A stretch of 64,000 bases of DNA. Origin: Marsupella aquatica (taxonomy: Eukaryota; Marchantiophyta). Made by a program: the position numbers and the translations under genes. Where the stretch lies: the NCBI GenBank assembly GCA_973895155.1, contig OZ316896.1:16182001-16246000 (forward strand). Reading direction: 5' to 3'. Of this stretch, positions 47,851 to 59,416 are shown piece after piece (within the stretch, counting starts at the first letter, position 1; every line of letters starts with the position of its first letter). The notes beneath the pieces were generated by a model. That model was not told the origin of the DNA and ran no database searches. It saw only the letters and a list, made by a program, of their open reading frames with translations.

Positions 47851-48464
47851 ACTTTACTGAAAGGTAACCCGGACGGCAATCATTCAGTCTCCCTCCACTC
47901 CAGTCATTCATCCCGATTGGTGTCATTCATCCCGATTGGTTCTCTCTCTCTGTGTCTCTCCTCGTCGTTCACCTCGATGCATCGCTGAACGAAATCAAGG
48001 GATCCACTTCGCTTTGTGTGAAGCAAGGTCGACCTCTTCCCGTCGTCCGTCCTGTCGCTCTGCCGGGAGTCAGAGTCCATGTTTGGAAGGCAAACAGCAA
48101 CAAACTAAAAACGCTGGACCTCGAGTAGGGCGAAGATCTCCGCTGTGGAATTTGGGTTTTGTGGAATTTGAGTGATTGCACCGGCAGTTTGGGTGTGGGA
48201 CGGAGCGGAATTCGATCTGGAGGTTTTGGAGAGAGGCGTCGCGGGTAGGACGCCTTCTCATCGAAGGTGCAGTTAGGTTGCCGTGGGCAGGATCGTTGCG
48301 GGAGATTGGCGGAATGGAAGCCGTGGAATGTGAACGAGGGATGTCTCCGGAGTGCGTCCATTTTCTTTAGTTCGCTACTGTACTGTTGTTTCTCAAGGGC
48401 CTATTCCCGCCGGAATTCCATTAGATCGAGTTAAAGGGCGAAAGAGGGGCGTCGGGGAGCAGCA
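47851..48464 (+). promoter_or_regulatory. upstream region and probable 5' leader of the DUF212 gene
   Basis: Contains a short direct repeat (TCATTCATCCCGATTGGT, twice at 47904-47940) followed by a CT-rich tract (TCTCTCTCTCTGTGTCTCTC) and then GC-richer sequence up to the ATG at 48465. This resembles a plant core promoter and leader. No coding feature is seen. Confidence 0.4.
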
Positions 48465-49001
48465 ATGAGGATGCTGGCTGAGGTAATGGCTGCCGGCGTG
48501 CATGCATCAGACAGTAAAGCCCTGAACACCGCGCAAGATGGGACTGTATCGTTCTTCTCGAATACTCCCATTGTGGCTGCGTTCTTCTCGTTCGCCTTGG
48601 CCCAGAGTCTGAAGGTCTTCATGACCTGGTACAAGGAGAAGCGTTTGGATTGGGGTCGTCTTCTTGGCCCAGGGGGGATGCCTTCTTCCCACTCCGCAAC
48701 AGTGATGGCTTTGGTGGTTTCAATTGGCTTGAGGGATGGTCCTGGGAGTTCTATGTTTGCTATAGCTCTTGTGCTTGCCGGAGTTGTCATGTATGATGCA
48801 TCTGGTGTCCGACTACAAGCTGGTCGTCAGGCGGAGGTGTTGAATCAGATTCTTTGCGAGCTGCCTCCAGAGCACCCACTGTTTGACTCCAGGCCTCTTC
48901 GAGACATGCTTGGCCATACGCCTATTCAGGTGGCTGCCGGGGCCGTGCTGGGCTGTGTGCTGGCCTTCATGCTTCACCTCCTTGAGTATGTCGCCCGTTG
49001 A
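48465..49001 (+). CDS. DUF212 / YuiD-like membrane protein (acid phosphatase/vanadium haloperoxidase-related)
   Basis: 178 residues in a single exon. The family signature GPGGMPSSHSATVMAL (about residues 67-82) and the second signature YDASGVRLQAGRQAEVLN (about 109-126) are both present and intact. Three or four hydrophobic segments are visible (about 33-52, 75-90, 95-110 and 155-175), fitting an integral membrane protein. Bacterial YuiD and its plant relatives are annotated by resemblance to PAP2-type phosphatases, but the full phosphatase motif set is lacking and no reaction has been firmly assigned to my knowledge. A second ATG three codons in (MRM) is an equally possible start. The related plant genes I know of have introns; this copy has none, so a retroposed origin is possible. 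The frame and both signatures are intact, which argues against a pseudogene. Confidence 0.88.
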   Translation: MRMLAEVMAAGVHASDSKALNTAQDGTVSFFSNTPIVAAFFSFALAQSLKVFMTWYKEKRLDWGRLLGPGGMPSSHSATVMALVVSIGLRDGPGSSMFAIALVLAGVVMYDASGVRLQAGRQAEVLNQILCELPPEHPLFDSRPLRDMLGHTPIQVAAGAVLGCVLAFMLHLLEYVAR

Positions 49002-49439
49002 TTGTTGCTCAAGTGGAGTATGGCACGAGTTCTTCAGGCATGAAGCATTAATTCAGGTGGGTTCCAGAGTTTGGATGGACTTCAATCGTGATTATGAGGG
49101 CCTCTTTTGTCTCCGCCACTTACGTGGGTTTTCAACCTAGATTGAAGCCGCCCTAGATCTAATTCTGTTGCCGCTTAAGTTTCCATAAGCTATCAAACTA
49201 GACTACTTGAAGCGGTCCTGTTTAAAGGACTTGATCACCTTTCAATTGATACTTCAGGTTTCGTAGATTTGGAGGCTTTTGCTGGTCATGCAACTACAGC
49301 GCTGGTGTAGTGCTTTTTACTCCCAATCTTGGGTGTTGCATCCCATTCCGTAGCTACTGTTGTACATTCGATTCCCTGTGTTCAATTGGAGAGCACAATA
49401 GTGAAATTGTAAATCATGAAGTTTAACTTACGCTGGGTA
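49002..49439. other. 3' flank of the DUF212 gene
   Basis: Presumed 3' untranslated region and flank. No further coding feature seen. Confidence 0.45.
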
Positions 49440-49700
49440 CTTTCGTACCGTGCTTTCACATGTGTTTAGTTGTCGTAAGATTGTAATCCTATCATCTAAG
49501 TCTTCTTAACAAAGCATACTTGTGTTAAGTTGGAAGCCAATTGTAATCTTAATCTTGTAAGTCTTCTGAACACAAACATACTTGAGTTAAGTTGGAAGGT
49601 AATTCTAAGACTTCTCAACAAAATCATGTGTGTTGGAAGGCATAATTGTAAGATTTTTAATTTCTTTCTTCGAAGTCCTCTGAACAAAAGTTTACTATCG
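49440..49700. repeat. short imperfect tandem repeats, unit about 65-75 bp
   Basis: Three to four diverged copies share GTCTTCT(T/G)AACA(A/C)A, CATACTTG(T/A)GTTAAGTTGG and AATTGTAA(T/G). They lie downstream of the DUF212 gene. Confidence 0.6.
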
Positions 49701-49799
49701 CTGGTTTGAGATCTTGTATACAACCTGTTCATTTGAGAGCATTGTTGCCACTGTAAATCACGAATAAGGAGCTTGCACAGGAAAAGTTTGGATGGTGAT

Positions 49800-50365
49800 A
49801 GAATTACGTGGAACGCATCAATTAAATCTCTTTCATGCAGCGACAATTTTTACTTGATTCTTTCAATTTAACGTAGTCTTCGGAAACAACCGTCAAGGAT
49901 TTAGGTCTTTTTTCAAGACATCTCGAGCTTATTACAGAGACCGTCAGATAGTTGGACCTTCAGGAAGTCAGACCTGAAATGTGCCTTCCGGCAATAACTT
50001 ATGCTAGCTACTTTCGCGCACTCTTTTAAATGTGCTCAGATGGAAGGCACAATATTAAGCTTCTAAACCAAAGCATATGTTCGTGGTGTGATGCCTTGTA
50101 TTCATTTCTGTTCACGAGTACGAAGTCTGTCAAAGGAAATCATTTGATGCGAACATAATGCCGTGGGAGGCATCAACCAAACGTTTCTTCTGCAGAGACA
50201 ATTTTTACATGACTTTTCCACTTAAATGGTACTCATCTGAACTAAACCTAACAAATTTTGGGATAAAGGACGACTCTACCAGAGACATCTAGAGCTTATT
50301 ACAGATACCCCAGATAGTCGACAGTCAGCAAGTCAGAGATTTGACATGCGCCCTTCAAACTCTCA
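49800..50365. repeat. diverged direct duplication, offset about 360 bp
   Basis: The segment near 49800-50000 recurs at about 50160-50365. Shared words in order are GCATCAA, TTCTGCAG or TCATGCAG, GACAATTTTTAC, TCTAGAGCTTATTACAGA or TCTCGAGCTTATTACAGA, CAGATAGT and AAGTCAGA. No gene lies within. Confidence 0.6.
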
Positions 50366-50973
50366 TGGAAGTCAATTGTTTCATTTTGGCTTCCTCCCTA
50401 CAACTTTTCGAAACCCATTGAACAACTGTCTGTTACATTAAAAACTTGTCGACAATCAGAGTGCCTCAACATCAGCCCACTACATTCAGCTATCGAGTTT
50501 CGTCGTTCCCTTCCAATAATGTAGCACTTCTGAACCTTCCCCTAGCTTCCCAGACTACAAGAAGTCTTCAATTATCCAAGATTGGATCCCCAATGATTCC
50601 AACTTCCACATGCAATAGCCGCAAGGATCCCCATGATTCCAACTTCTCAGTCCATAATACCTGCTCTTTTCTCTTTCTGCATCTCTCATAAGACTTGGTA
50701 CTGTCCCAAAAGTGGACAACGTAGGCCGTCAACAGACTCAATTTTTCCGGATCCAGATTAAATCCGTATTGCTCATATCAGAGGGCCCCGAAGAAAGAAA
50801 GTATGCCACAACTGTGGATTGGGTCAAAGAATGTGAAGTCTGCCAGAACCAGATTAACTTCATCTGCCAACGAAATCGCCAATTACCACCAACTTAGATA
50901 TATGTTTCCTATAAGGAGTACATCAAACGCCCAGCGAGGCGATAGTGCTGCTTAAATCGGAAAAATTCCATAC
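50366..50973. other. 3' flank of NRPB9, no recognisable gene
   Basis: Short plus-strand open frames (50446-50691, 50712-50897) show no motif. A direct repeat of CCCCATGATTCCAACTTC or similar occurs near 50589 and 50629. Confidence 0.5.
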
Positions 50974-51960
50974 TTAATCTCTCCACCGATACCCACAATT
51001 AGGGTTACAACACACGAAGAACAGAGTCATTCCCTCTTCTCCTCTAGTTGTTGCCTGCAGTCATTGATGTCCAACAGCATCGAGTCAGGGGATCTTCACT
51101 AGAGCTCTTGGTTCTTTGGGCCAAAGTTGAATGTAAAAGACTTATAGAGTTTGACAGATCACGGCAATTGCAGCAAACGCTCACGAATTTGCAAGACAAA
51201 AATTAGGGTTTACGGTCAAGGGTTGCCAGTAAAATCAGCCAGCAATCTGAGCTAACAGGCTGGAAAAAGTAACATATTAGACAAATTGCTATAGAACGTT
51301 CAGGGCGCTGGTCTCCTGCCATCCATTATTAAATTGTAGAGACTCGAATAGTAGGAAAACTGTACCTGGAAGAACACAGCTTCTCCATGCTGGCAATTGG
51401 CACACCGCACAGACTTGGTGCGAGGGAGAGTAGGATCTGACGCCACATCTTGAAGCACCTGGGTGCGCTCATCAGCACTGTGATGGACCTCGTTGCGGTA
51501 GACACAGTTATTGTCAGCGACTTCCTGCCAAACCCCAAGCAAGCAGCATATCAACAGCACCCTGTGGTTAATCGAAGAAATCCCTTCATCCAGAACTTAA
51601 AACATACTTCAGCTTGTACAATTCCGCCAACTGAGACTTCCCCTTCCTTAGTTATGTCATCCAATTTGCCTCATTCATTCTGAAATGATGGACCTTTAGT
51701 GAAAAAAGCTCTAAGTCGTACCTGATGGTCACAATTCCTGCACGCATAGAGAAGAATCTTCTGATCCCGGTCCTCTCGCGGGTACAAAATGTTGTTGCTG
51801 AACGAAAGGCAACAACCAACGCACGGCCTCAGCACAATTCAGCTGAACGAGGATAGGGTTAGACTGAACTTCGGCACATTTCCGTAGATGAGATCTCAAG
51901 AAACAGTGACTGGAGAGGTCAGAAAGCGCACCACTCGCGGCAAAATTTCATGGTACTCAT
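50974..51960 (-). CDS. NRPB9: DNA-directed RNA polymerase II subunit 9
   Basis: Four exons: complement(50974..51054, 51366..51524, 51722..51797, 51932..51960), GT-AG throughout, 114 residues. RPB9 is a small zinc-ribbon subunit at the jaw of RNA polymerase II that affects start-site choice, fidelity and transcript cleavage. The N-terminal ribbon has Cys7/Cys10 ([10 protein letters not shown]) and Cys29/Cys32 (YACRNCDHQ). The central part carries VYRNEVHHS and [16 protein letters not shown], the family hallmark. The C-terminal ribbon has Cys76/Cys79 (RCANCQH) and the Cys residues of [12 protein letters not shown] near 103-108. The first ATG (51960) was chosen because it yields the [10 protein letters not shown] start and a length of 114, the same as in flowering plants. 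The first exon is only 29 bases. The final ribbon has Tyr where His is common (GYRW instead of GHRW). No damage is seen. Confidence 0.96.
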
Positions 51961-52119
51961 GATTGCAAACTGTTGTCCGAAGAGCCCGCGGGCAAGCTTG
52001 AACGAGCCCGAGACAATGGATCCCGACACAATCCCTCTCGCTCTCGCTTCCTCTGGGTGCGAGTCTAGTGTGTCCCAACTGATTGGATTGACGGCCTAAA
52101 GCAGACACCTCAGAAACCC
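51961..52119 (-). promoter_or_regulatory. NRPB9 5' leader and proximal promoter
   Basis: GC-richer sequence with CTCTCGCTCTCGCTTCC-type tracts directly upstream of the start codon. No TATA box is obvious. Assigned by position. Confidence 0.35.
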
Positions 52120-52345
52120 GCCACCAGTGACTCGCGAGAAGATGATTTGTGATCAGCGATGGCGTTGAATTCCACTTCCGACTGCTCTGTGTTCGGTACT
52201 GAAGTTCTTAAATGAAACAATCTTCGAGCGCACCACTGGTGATTCCGGAGAAGATGATTTATAATCAGCGATGGTGTTGAATTCCGCGTCCGTCTGCTCT
52301 CTTTTCTGTACTGGAGTTCGAAAATGAAACAATTTCCAAGCTCTC
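52120..52345. repeat. tandem duplication upstream of NRPB9, 2 x about 112 bp
   Basis: Two diverged copies share GAGAAGATGATTT, ATCAGCGATGG, GTTGAATTCC, GTCTGCTCT or GACTGCTCT, GTACTG(A/G)AGTTC and AAATGAAACAAT. The first copy begins about 160 bases upstream of the NRPB9 start codon, so the duplication falls in its promoter region. Confidence 0.8.
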
Positions 52346-55300
52346 GTCAGAGTATAAGTTGAGCTTCGTGGGAAGTCTCCCCTCTAAGTGCACACTCCAT
52401 AAGTGAAACCCCTGGATAACTGCAAGACATCCCGTTCTTCCCGTTTTTCCCCACTGAGTTTGCACCTTCTCTTAGTGTAGACAGGCCAAAAGACTTTCTC
52501 TAAACGACAAAAAATTAAGTACAAATCCCTGATAACTGTACATGCACACTTATGGGTAGGCACAAAAGTTAAGGGGTTTGCTCTAAAACCCCCATGGATT
52601 TCCAAAGCCGGTACGGACTAACTCAGTTTACAGTTTTTACTAAACAATGTGACCTGTAAACGTGATACTGACCAGTTGCAACTTGTTTCCATTTTTACAT
52701 ATAGGATAAGGCAGGTCTGGTTTGGGGTTGATAGTCTCTAACCCTGTGACCTAAAAGTGAAGAAAACCTGACTGGTGGCAGTGGGGAAGATTTTCTGAAC
52801 TTCTTGGTGCAGGGTTCAAGTTCAAACCCCTGCCCAAACATGCATTATAGTAAGTACTTTCTGTCCAAAAAACAATTACTTTGGGGCAACAGATTATGTG
52901 AGTAGCAAGGGTATCCAAAAATGTTTACATGCCAGTAACTTGCCTTCCTGACAGAATTTATGTTGTGGTAAGTCAGGGTTCACTTACAAACTAGTCAGGG
53001 TCTACTTCACAAAGTGAAATATCCTTCCTCAAAGCTTGATGGGACCCTTGCCAAAATTAGTTTGTGGACCCCTTGGCTAATAAAATCCGGGGGAAGAGTC
53101 GATCTGAGTCGTCTCCATTTCTTATCTCCGGAAATCTCGTCTGTCCATCATAATGGCCAATCTATGGCTCAAAAGAAAGATCTCAAATAGATCTATGGAT
53201 GGGATCTGTCCGTTTTGCAAATGGGTTAATATTTTTCAAATGAAAAATTACACAAATCCAAGCCTTCCTAGCCGTCAATTTTGTTGATTTTATGATCTTT
53301 GCCGTCCATTTTGTAATGCCTCTAGAAATCTTATTCATCCATGTAGAAGGCAATCTAGGGTGCAAAAGAAAGATCTCAATGACATCTACGACTGGGTATT
53401 TTTTGTTTTGAGAATGAGTAAATAGTTTTGAGTATAAAATTTGATGAACTTTCAAGATTCCAGCCATTCCTCCTCCCCGATCCTGAGTTTCTATGTGCTC
53501 TTCCCAGCATTAATGACCGTACAATACGAGAGGTCGTTACATACCGGGAGTTGCGGTTTAACAAGGAAGTTATCAAGTTAGTTATTAGTCATTATTTATT
53601 ATATGAAAAATACTTTTTATAAATCTTTGAATTTAAGTTTTAAAATTGGAAATGTAACTAAAACGGTTACATCGTGACAGTTTTTACCGTCTTGTTCTTT
53701 GTATTTCTAATGTTTTTATTTTTCTTTTTATGGCACGGCGTCCCAAAATTTACACCCAAATTGACACAAACACGAATGAAAACTATAAGTTTGATTCACA
53801 AAACCGACGAGTCTTGTTTGTTGCGGTTGTTGTTGACGTGGCATGCTGTGGTGCCAGGAATTTTGGAAGGGACCTCTAGTGGGGTCCGTAACAAATTTTA
53901 GTGATAGGCCCCTACTAAATCTTTGTTACAAGCTAGGCCCCCCAACAAAAAGTTATTACCAACTAGGCCCCCTACATAGGTTCCATACACACGGTTCTTA
54001 TGTGGTGCCTTAATGCATGGTCAACCGTATATTTCCCACTGCAATTGATTGCACATTGCGTTGCAGTCCACTGCGCATACATCTATGTTTGAAGACATAA
54101 TGAGTTATGTTTTCACATGTCTTCACATGATTTTAGAGTATATCTATGCTTGAAGACATAATGGATTATGTGGTCATATGATTATAGAATTTTAAGTGAT
54201 CCACTATTATAGGGTAGTGGGTTCAGACAACATTTAGTCTAGTTCTTGCAGGCCATTGGTAGTTAATTTATAACATTTGACAATTTTTCACTCGTCCGCA
54301 ATCCAACAAATGACATCAAGAAAATCTGAAACTTTGCCACATAATAAATTGAACATCAGAGAACATGTTGGACAAGATTGAGCTTAAGAAAAGATATTCA
54401 AAAGTTGTCCAACTAAATGCATGTCTGATAAAAACTAGCGTTTTACAGTTGGTCACGCTGGTTGGAAAAACTACTTGGGGCGACTTCTCAAATTGAAACG
54501 TCATTTCAAAGATAGCCGGTTAGTGTCGATTTTGGGTGTAAAGTGAAGCAACATGAATCACAGTCTATGCAGATGGGCAAAGCAAGCCCCTCAGTCCATT
54601 AGGGCTTAGCTTCCGGGCAAGTACCCAATTCCATCAAACTACGCTCACTGATGAGTGCAGGGTAAGGGTTGAGCTTAAGTTCCCACGACAGAACTGACCA
54701 CAAAGCTCAGTACTGATAGTGGGCCATAATTGCACTGTACAATTCTTGTGTGATCGGTGGAATTGCACATTTCTCTTGCTTGCTCAATTCAACATGGCAG
54801 CAAGTCACGGTATAAATTACACTTCCAAGGAGCTGAAGCAGGTTTGCTACAGTGTCCTTCATGTTTTGCAGGATCTGTGTGTTGGTGCTATGCAGGGGGC
54901 AGAGAAATTGGGATAGGATGACAGATGAGTATGAATGTGCAGGTATTGTGGTCTTCGAGCTCATAATTTGTGAGCCAAGTGCAATTGCACAGCAGGCCAA
55001 TCTGGTTCAAACCATTGCAAGGGCGGTCCAAGAGCACAGTTTGTAAATGGGGTCTATTTTCAGGAATACCCTTGGAGAGAGAAACTTTTGAAGACCCGAC
55101 ACGTAGCAGATAAATATTGTGCCTCCACACTTTCCTGATTGTGAGTGAAAATCAACAGAAAGTTTCCAAAGTTGGAGATGCTCACTCAAGTGAAATGACC
55201 TGGTGTTGAGATTTAAATAAGTGAATTCCTTTTAAGGAATAATTATGGCCAATAACTTTCAGTAAAAATACAAAAGCAAAATCACAATGAGAGTTTACGC

Positions 55301-58165
55301 TCCCACGGACCACCATGGCTCCTTACTCAAAAGAAAAGACAACTCACATGTTTGTCTAAATACACAAGGGTTCCCATGGACCACCATGTTTGGCAGGATA
55401 TAAATTTTGTGTAGATGGGCACACTTTTGGATTTGAAAAACTGCTAGGTAAATCCGATACCACAATCTGGAAGTCCTAGTGCAGATGCAAATAGTTTCAC
55501 TGTAACATTAGAGTTACTAATTTTATTTCATATCTAGACCCAGAAATTTATCCATACACAATTTGTGTTCATAAGACTAAGGGCAGTCTCATGTCCAGTC
55601 TCCTTGAGTTTCCGGCCTGAACTGAACACCTGGCATGCCAACATTGAGTAAGATTTGTGTGCCTCAACCTCCTTCTTAGGCAGGCCTGACTGCATGGACT
55701 GCACACAAAGTGGAGACCTTATGGCAAAAATTGCACAGGCTTCCACAGTTCCCACGTACCAGGTTAAGCAAAGTGTGGAGATTTGGATATGCTCTTTACC
55801 AATACTTTTGGGAGTGCTAGTGGCTAGAAACTTGTGAGATGATACATGGAAGACTGCCCTAATTGAGGTGCACAGTGTAGTTTGCAACCTAGAGCTACTA
55901 TACTCAGGCAAGTACTGTTCACTCTCACCAACATCACATGCCACTAGGGAGTGCATTTCAGCATGTAATGGCTCTAACCGCATTTGATTTTACTAGTCTG
56001 CATGACACAAGTTGCATGCAACGGTACCTCCTGCAAGATCAGGGGTTTCGAATGGAGGTTGTCGTCTTAAGTATAGTCCTCCTCCCTGATAATAAGATTG
56101 GTTAGTGCTTGACGATATTCTGCAACACAAAGGTTGTCAACGAATGTAGAACAGGATGGGGCAGCCAGGAGGAATGTTTTAGAAGAAATCAAGCGTTATC
56201 AGATTTAGAGGCGAGAGTACAGGAACCACATGCCCATTTCTGGCCGATTTCTATGATCTGAGATGCCAAGCTGAAGTACTTAAAGGCAGGTTGCTGACAA
56301 ACGCTATAGTTAATTACAACAAACATCTACTGTACTTTTCTCTGTGCAAGTTTGTGCATTCCTTTGGACGATTGGGGTTTTGTGAACCATACTCAGAAAT
56401 CAATTCAATTAAGGACTAACAGTATTGGGGCAGGGTTCAATCCAGCTTATGTCGTACGTTCCCTAATGATGCTGGACAGGTCTGCAGTGCTCAACTTCTC
56501 CTTGCATTTGGATTTTACGGTTTCCATTTCATGTCGACCTTCAACTTACTGGTTAGTGGAAATGCAACAATTGAAACAGCTTTACTGAGGCGACAATAGA
56601 GACAAATTTATCAGAGGAAATGAGACACATCAACTCCCTAGAGTCCCTCTCCACAAGACCAGAGGAAATCCACGTAAAATCTTGAAAAATCACCTCAGTC
56701 GTCTCGTACATTTCTCAACTAATGTTATTTCCTATTGACGATCGGAAAACAATGAAGAACATCTAAACTACAATTTCATTATGCCTGGCCTCCATTAAAT
56801 TAGTCCTTAGGATGAAGATTTTCATTCTAGCGCTGGCGCTTGAAACTCAGATTATTGTCATTTGATGGAGCCAAGCGTTGTGCCATCGCTGATGCCTTCA
56901 TCTCTCAAATTCTGAACGGTTTCCAGCCCACTCGGAAAGATCAAACCTTGAGTGTTAGAAGTGAACGCCAAGTAGCTGACGCCTCCATCTCTCAATCCTG
57001 GAAAGATTTTCAGCCCACTCCGAAAGATCAAACCTTGAATTTGAAAGTGAACTCTAAGTAGCTAATCCATCGCTGACAACGACAACCTAATTGGTCAAGT
57101 GCATACCCCAAACAAAAATGCAAGCGAGTACAATAGATGCGGGGAATTGTCGAAGGAAACTCTGACACGAATCTGTGTTCGCAATAAAGACTATACACAC
57201 TTTTGCAGTAACTTATTTTCGGCTTTCGGCTTTAGTGGTACAATCGGGTGCAAAAAAACGACCGAGTCTGATGCACGACGCTCAGTAGCAAAGTTGGAAG
57301 GCTTCAATCACTGCTTGGACATGTCAACCTAGACTTTGGAAAGCTTCCAAGAAGGATTGATGAGATATCCGCACCATGATAAGCATGGGCTGCTCAATCT
57401 TTTGATTCGTGCACCGAGCATAGAGCTTTCCGGAATATTCTCAAAACTGCATTTTTTCTTTCTTTGGAAGGTACTTGTAACTGCTCAGCATATATAACTC
57501 GTCCATACATCCAAAACTACTTGTGCAATTCAGGTGACACCACAGTAACTTCTTATCCACTATGGTACTACAAACTCCCCACAATGTCAGCGTTTACAAA
57601 GGTGCATGTGGTATTTGCAACAAGTTGCGTTCCCATAGCTTGAAGGCTACAAAAGAAAACCCACTGTACATCACAGCTCATTTAAAATTTGTTGGGTTCA
57701 AGAACCCGAAGCCACATGGACACCACTGGTTGACAAACGCTAACATAATCCTACTACTCATACAGAAGGTTCTACTGTTGTCTGTGCCTAGCCTGTTTTA
57801 ATTTGTCCATACGTAGCTATTGTAATGGGGCCATTGTGCTACTATATCGGAGACTGCACGACTCTCCGAAGAAAATTTCCTCGAAGAAGGTGCTTTCGAA
57901 GTTTCATGTACAAAAGCACTGCCGAGCTGTCCTCGGGACATTGAGCAAACTTCGCGGACAGTTCTCTCTTGAGGAATGCAGCAAAACAATTCTGCCGGGA
58001 CAACTGAACGGAGTAGAAAAACATTTCCGAATCGAACTTAAAATTCTTGCTTTCGTCGCAGCTTTCAATTTCAGTATCTACAGGACCTCTACCTGGTGAT
58101 GGAGTCAACTTGACACCAGCAATGATCGGGTCTCTAATTGACCGGACATTTCTTGTCTTTGAAAC
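52346..58165. other. long intergenic stretch, no recognisable gene
   Basis: No recognisable protein or RNA gene in 5.8 kb. A pair of diverged copies of CTATG(T/C)TTGAAGACATAATG followed by (A/G)TTATG lies at about 54080-54170. A Pol III B-box-like GGTTCAAGTTCAAACCCC is at about 52813-52830. Open frames up to about 150 codons (55534-55983, -) have no motif. Confidence 0.5.
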
Positions 58166-58991
58166 TTAAGCGGAAGCGGCCTGACGTACATCTTCTGAGG
58201 ATGCAGAAGACTTTGCTTTCTTGTCCTTATAGTCTCTTACAGCTGCCTTGATGGCATCCTCGGCCAACATACTGCAGTGCAACTTTACTGGTGGCAGAGA
58301 AAGATGCTTTGCGATATCACTGCCACAAAACAACAAAGAGATGAACGGTATGAGACACACAGTACGACAACACGAGACAACTCTCTCTCAAAGACAGGCA
58401 TCTGAGACGAAATCAGACCTGAATTCACATGCAACACTCTAATGAACAGATCCCATCATGTGAAGTCCTAAGAAACCAATGAACAACTGGAGATCACTCA
58501 CCTGTTCTTGATTGTCAGCACCTCCGCCATGGGCTTTCCCTTGATCCACTCAGTGGCTGCAGAGGTCCCGTTACAGCCGAAAGTTAGGGCTACGGATTAT
58601 AACAATGAATTACAGATGGAAACCCAAAAAAGCAATCCCAACCACAACCACAAACTCTTCAACTCGGGAACAAGGAAAGCCATGCGTACGTACCAACAGA
58701 AGAGGAGGCGATGGCCGAGCCACACCCAAAGGTCTTGAAACAAGAATCCACGATATTCCCGTCATCATCGACCTTAATCTGCAGCTTCATCACATCCCCG
58801 CAGGCCGGAGCACCAACGAGACCAGTTCCAACATTGGGATCGTTCTTATCGAAAGATCCGACGTTTCGTGGGTTGTTGTAATGCTCCACCACCTTCTCAT
58901 GATACGCGCGCTTTAATTGAATCAAAGCGCCATTTACATTCCCCGCACCTCCGGCGGTGCTCGTCACCCGCCTTGCAATCTGAGCCAACAT
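58166..58991 (-). CDS. ISU1: iron-sulfur cluster assembly scaffold protein ISCU/ISU1 (mitochondrial)
   Basis: Three exons: complement(58166..58319, 58502..58556, 58694..58991), GT-AG, 168 residues, the usual length for the plant protein. ISCU is the scaffold on which the NFS1 desulfurase complex builds [2Fe-2S] clusters in the mitochondrial matrix before transfer by HSCB and HSP70. The N-terminus (MLAQIARRVTSTAGG) is Arg/Ser-rich without acids, a mitochondrial presequence. The mature core starts near YHEKVVEHYNNPRNVG. The three cluster-binding Cys are present: Cys64 in GAPACGDVMKLQI (with Asp66), Cys90 in KTFGCGSAIASSS and Cys133 in VKLHCSMLAEDAIKAA (with His132). The HSP70-binding motif LPPVK is at 126-130. 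The start at 58991 was chosen over an in-frame ATG at 59066 because it gives a normal presequence. The gene looks intact. Confidence 0.97.
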
Positions 58992-59416
58992 GACGCCGGT
59001 GTGGTCGCTAGAACCTGTCAGCGACAAACGAACAATTGCCCGGAAGCACAACAAGAGCCAAAACACAATCAGAAATCTCCTTCAAAACTCAGGCATCCAG
59101 CCAGTAACTGGCCAAACCACAGGCATGAATAAAACCCTAAGGAGATTCACATGAATGCAAATCAGCCGAAGTATCGATACATCCGAGTTTCCCCCGCCCC
59201 ACAGCAAGGGCCGAGAATTGGCAATTGATTTTCGTCTCCTAAGAGAAAAGAGACTCACTGCCTCAGGAGTCTGAAGCGGCAGCCTGAGAAGCTCTCCGCC
59301 AGTCTCAGAGGGTCTCCGCCAAGTAAAACAGCAGAAGAAGGAGAAGGGGAAGGAGGATAATCGAGGGGCGAAGAAGCTTGCCAAGCCCTAACAACCTTAT
59401 CCGCTTGCTTGCTTCG
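58992..59416 (-). promoter_or_regulatory. upstream region of ISU1
   Basis: Presumed 5' leader and promoter of ISU1, between its start codon and the membrane-type open frame. No TATA box stands out. The minus-strand open frame 59082-59384 shows no domain. Confidence 0.35.

Noticed and set aside
55534-55983. 149-codon minus-strand open frame
   Set aside because: No motif, no neighbouring exons and ordinary intergenic composition.
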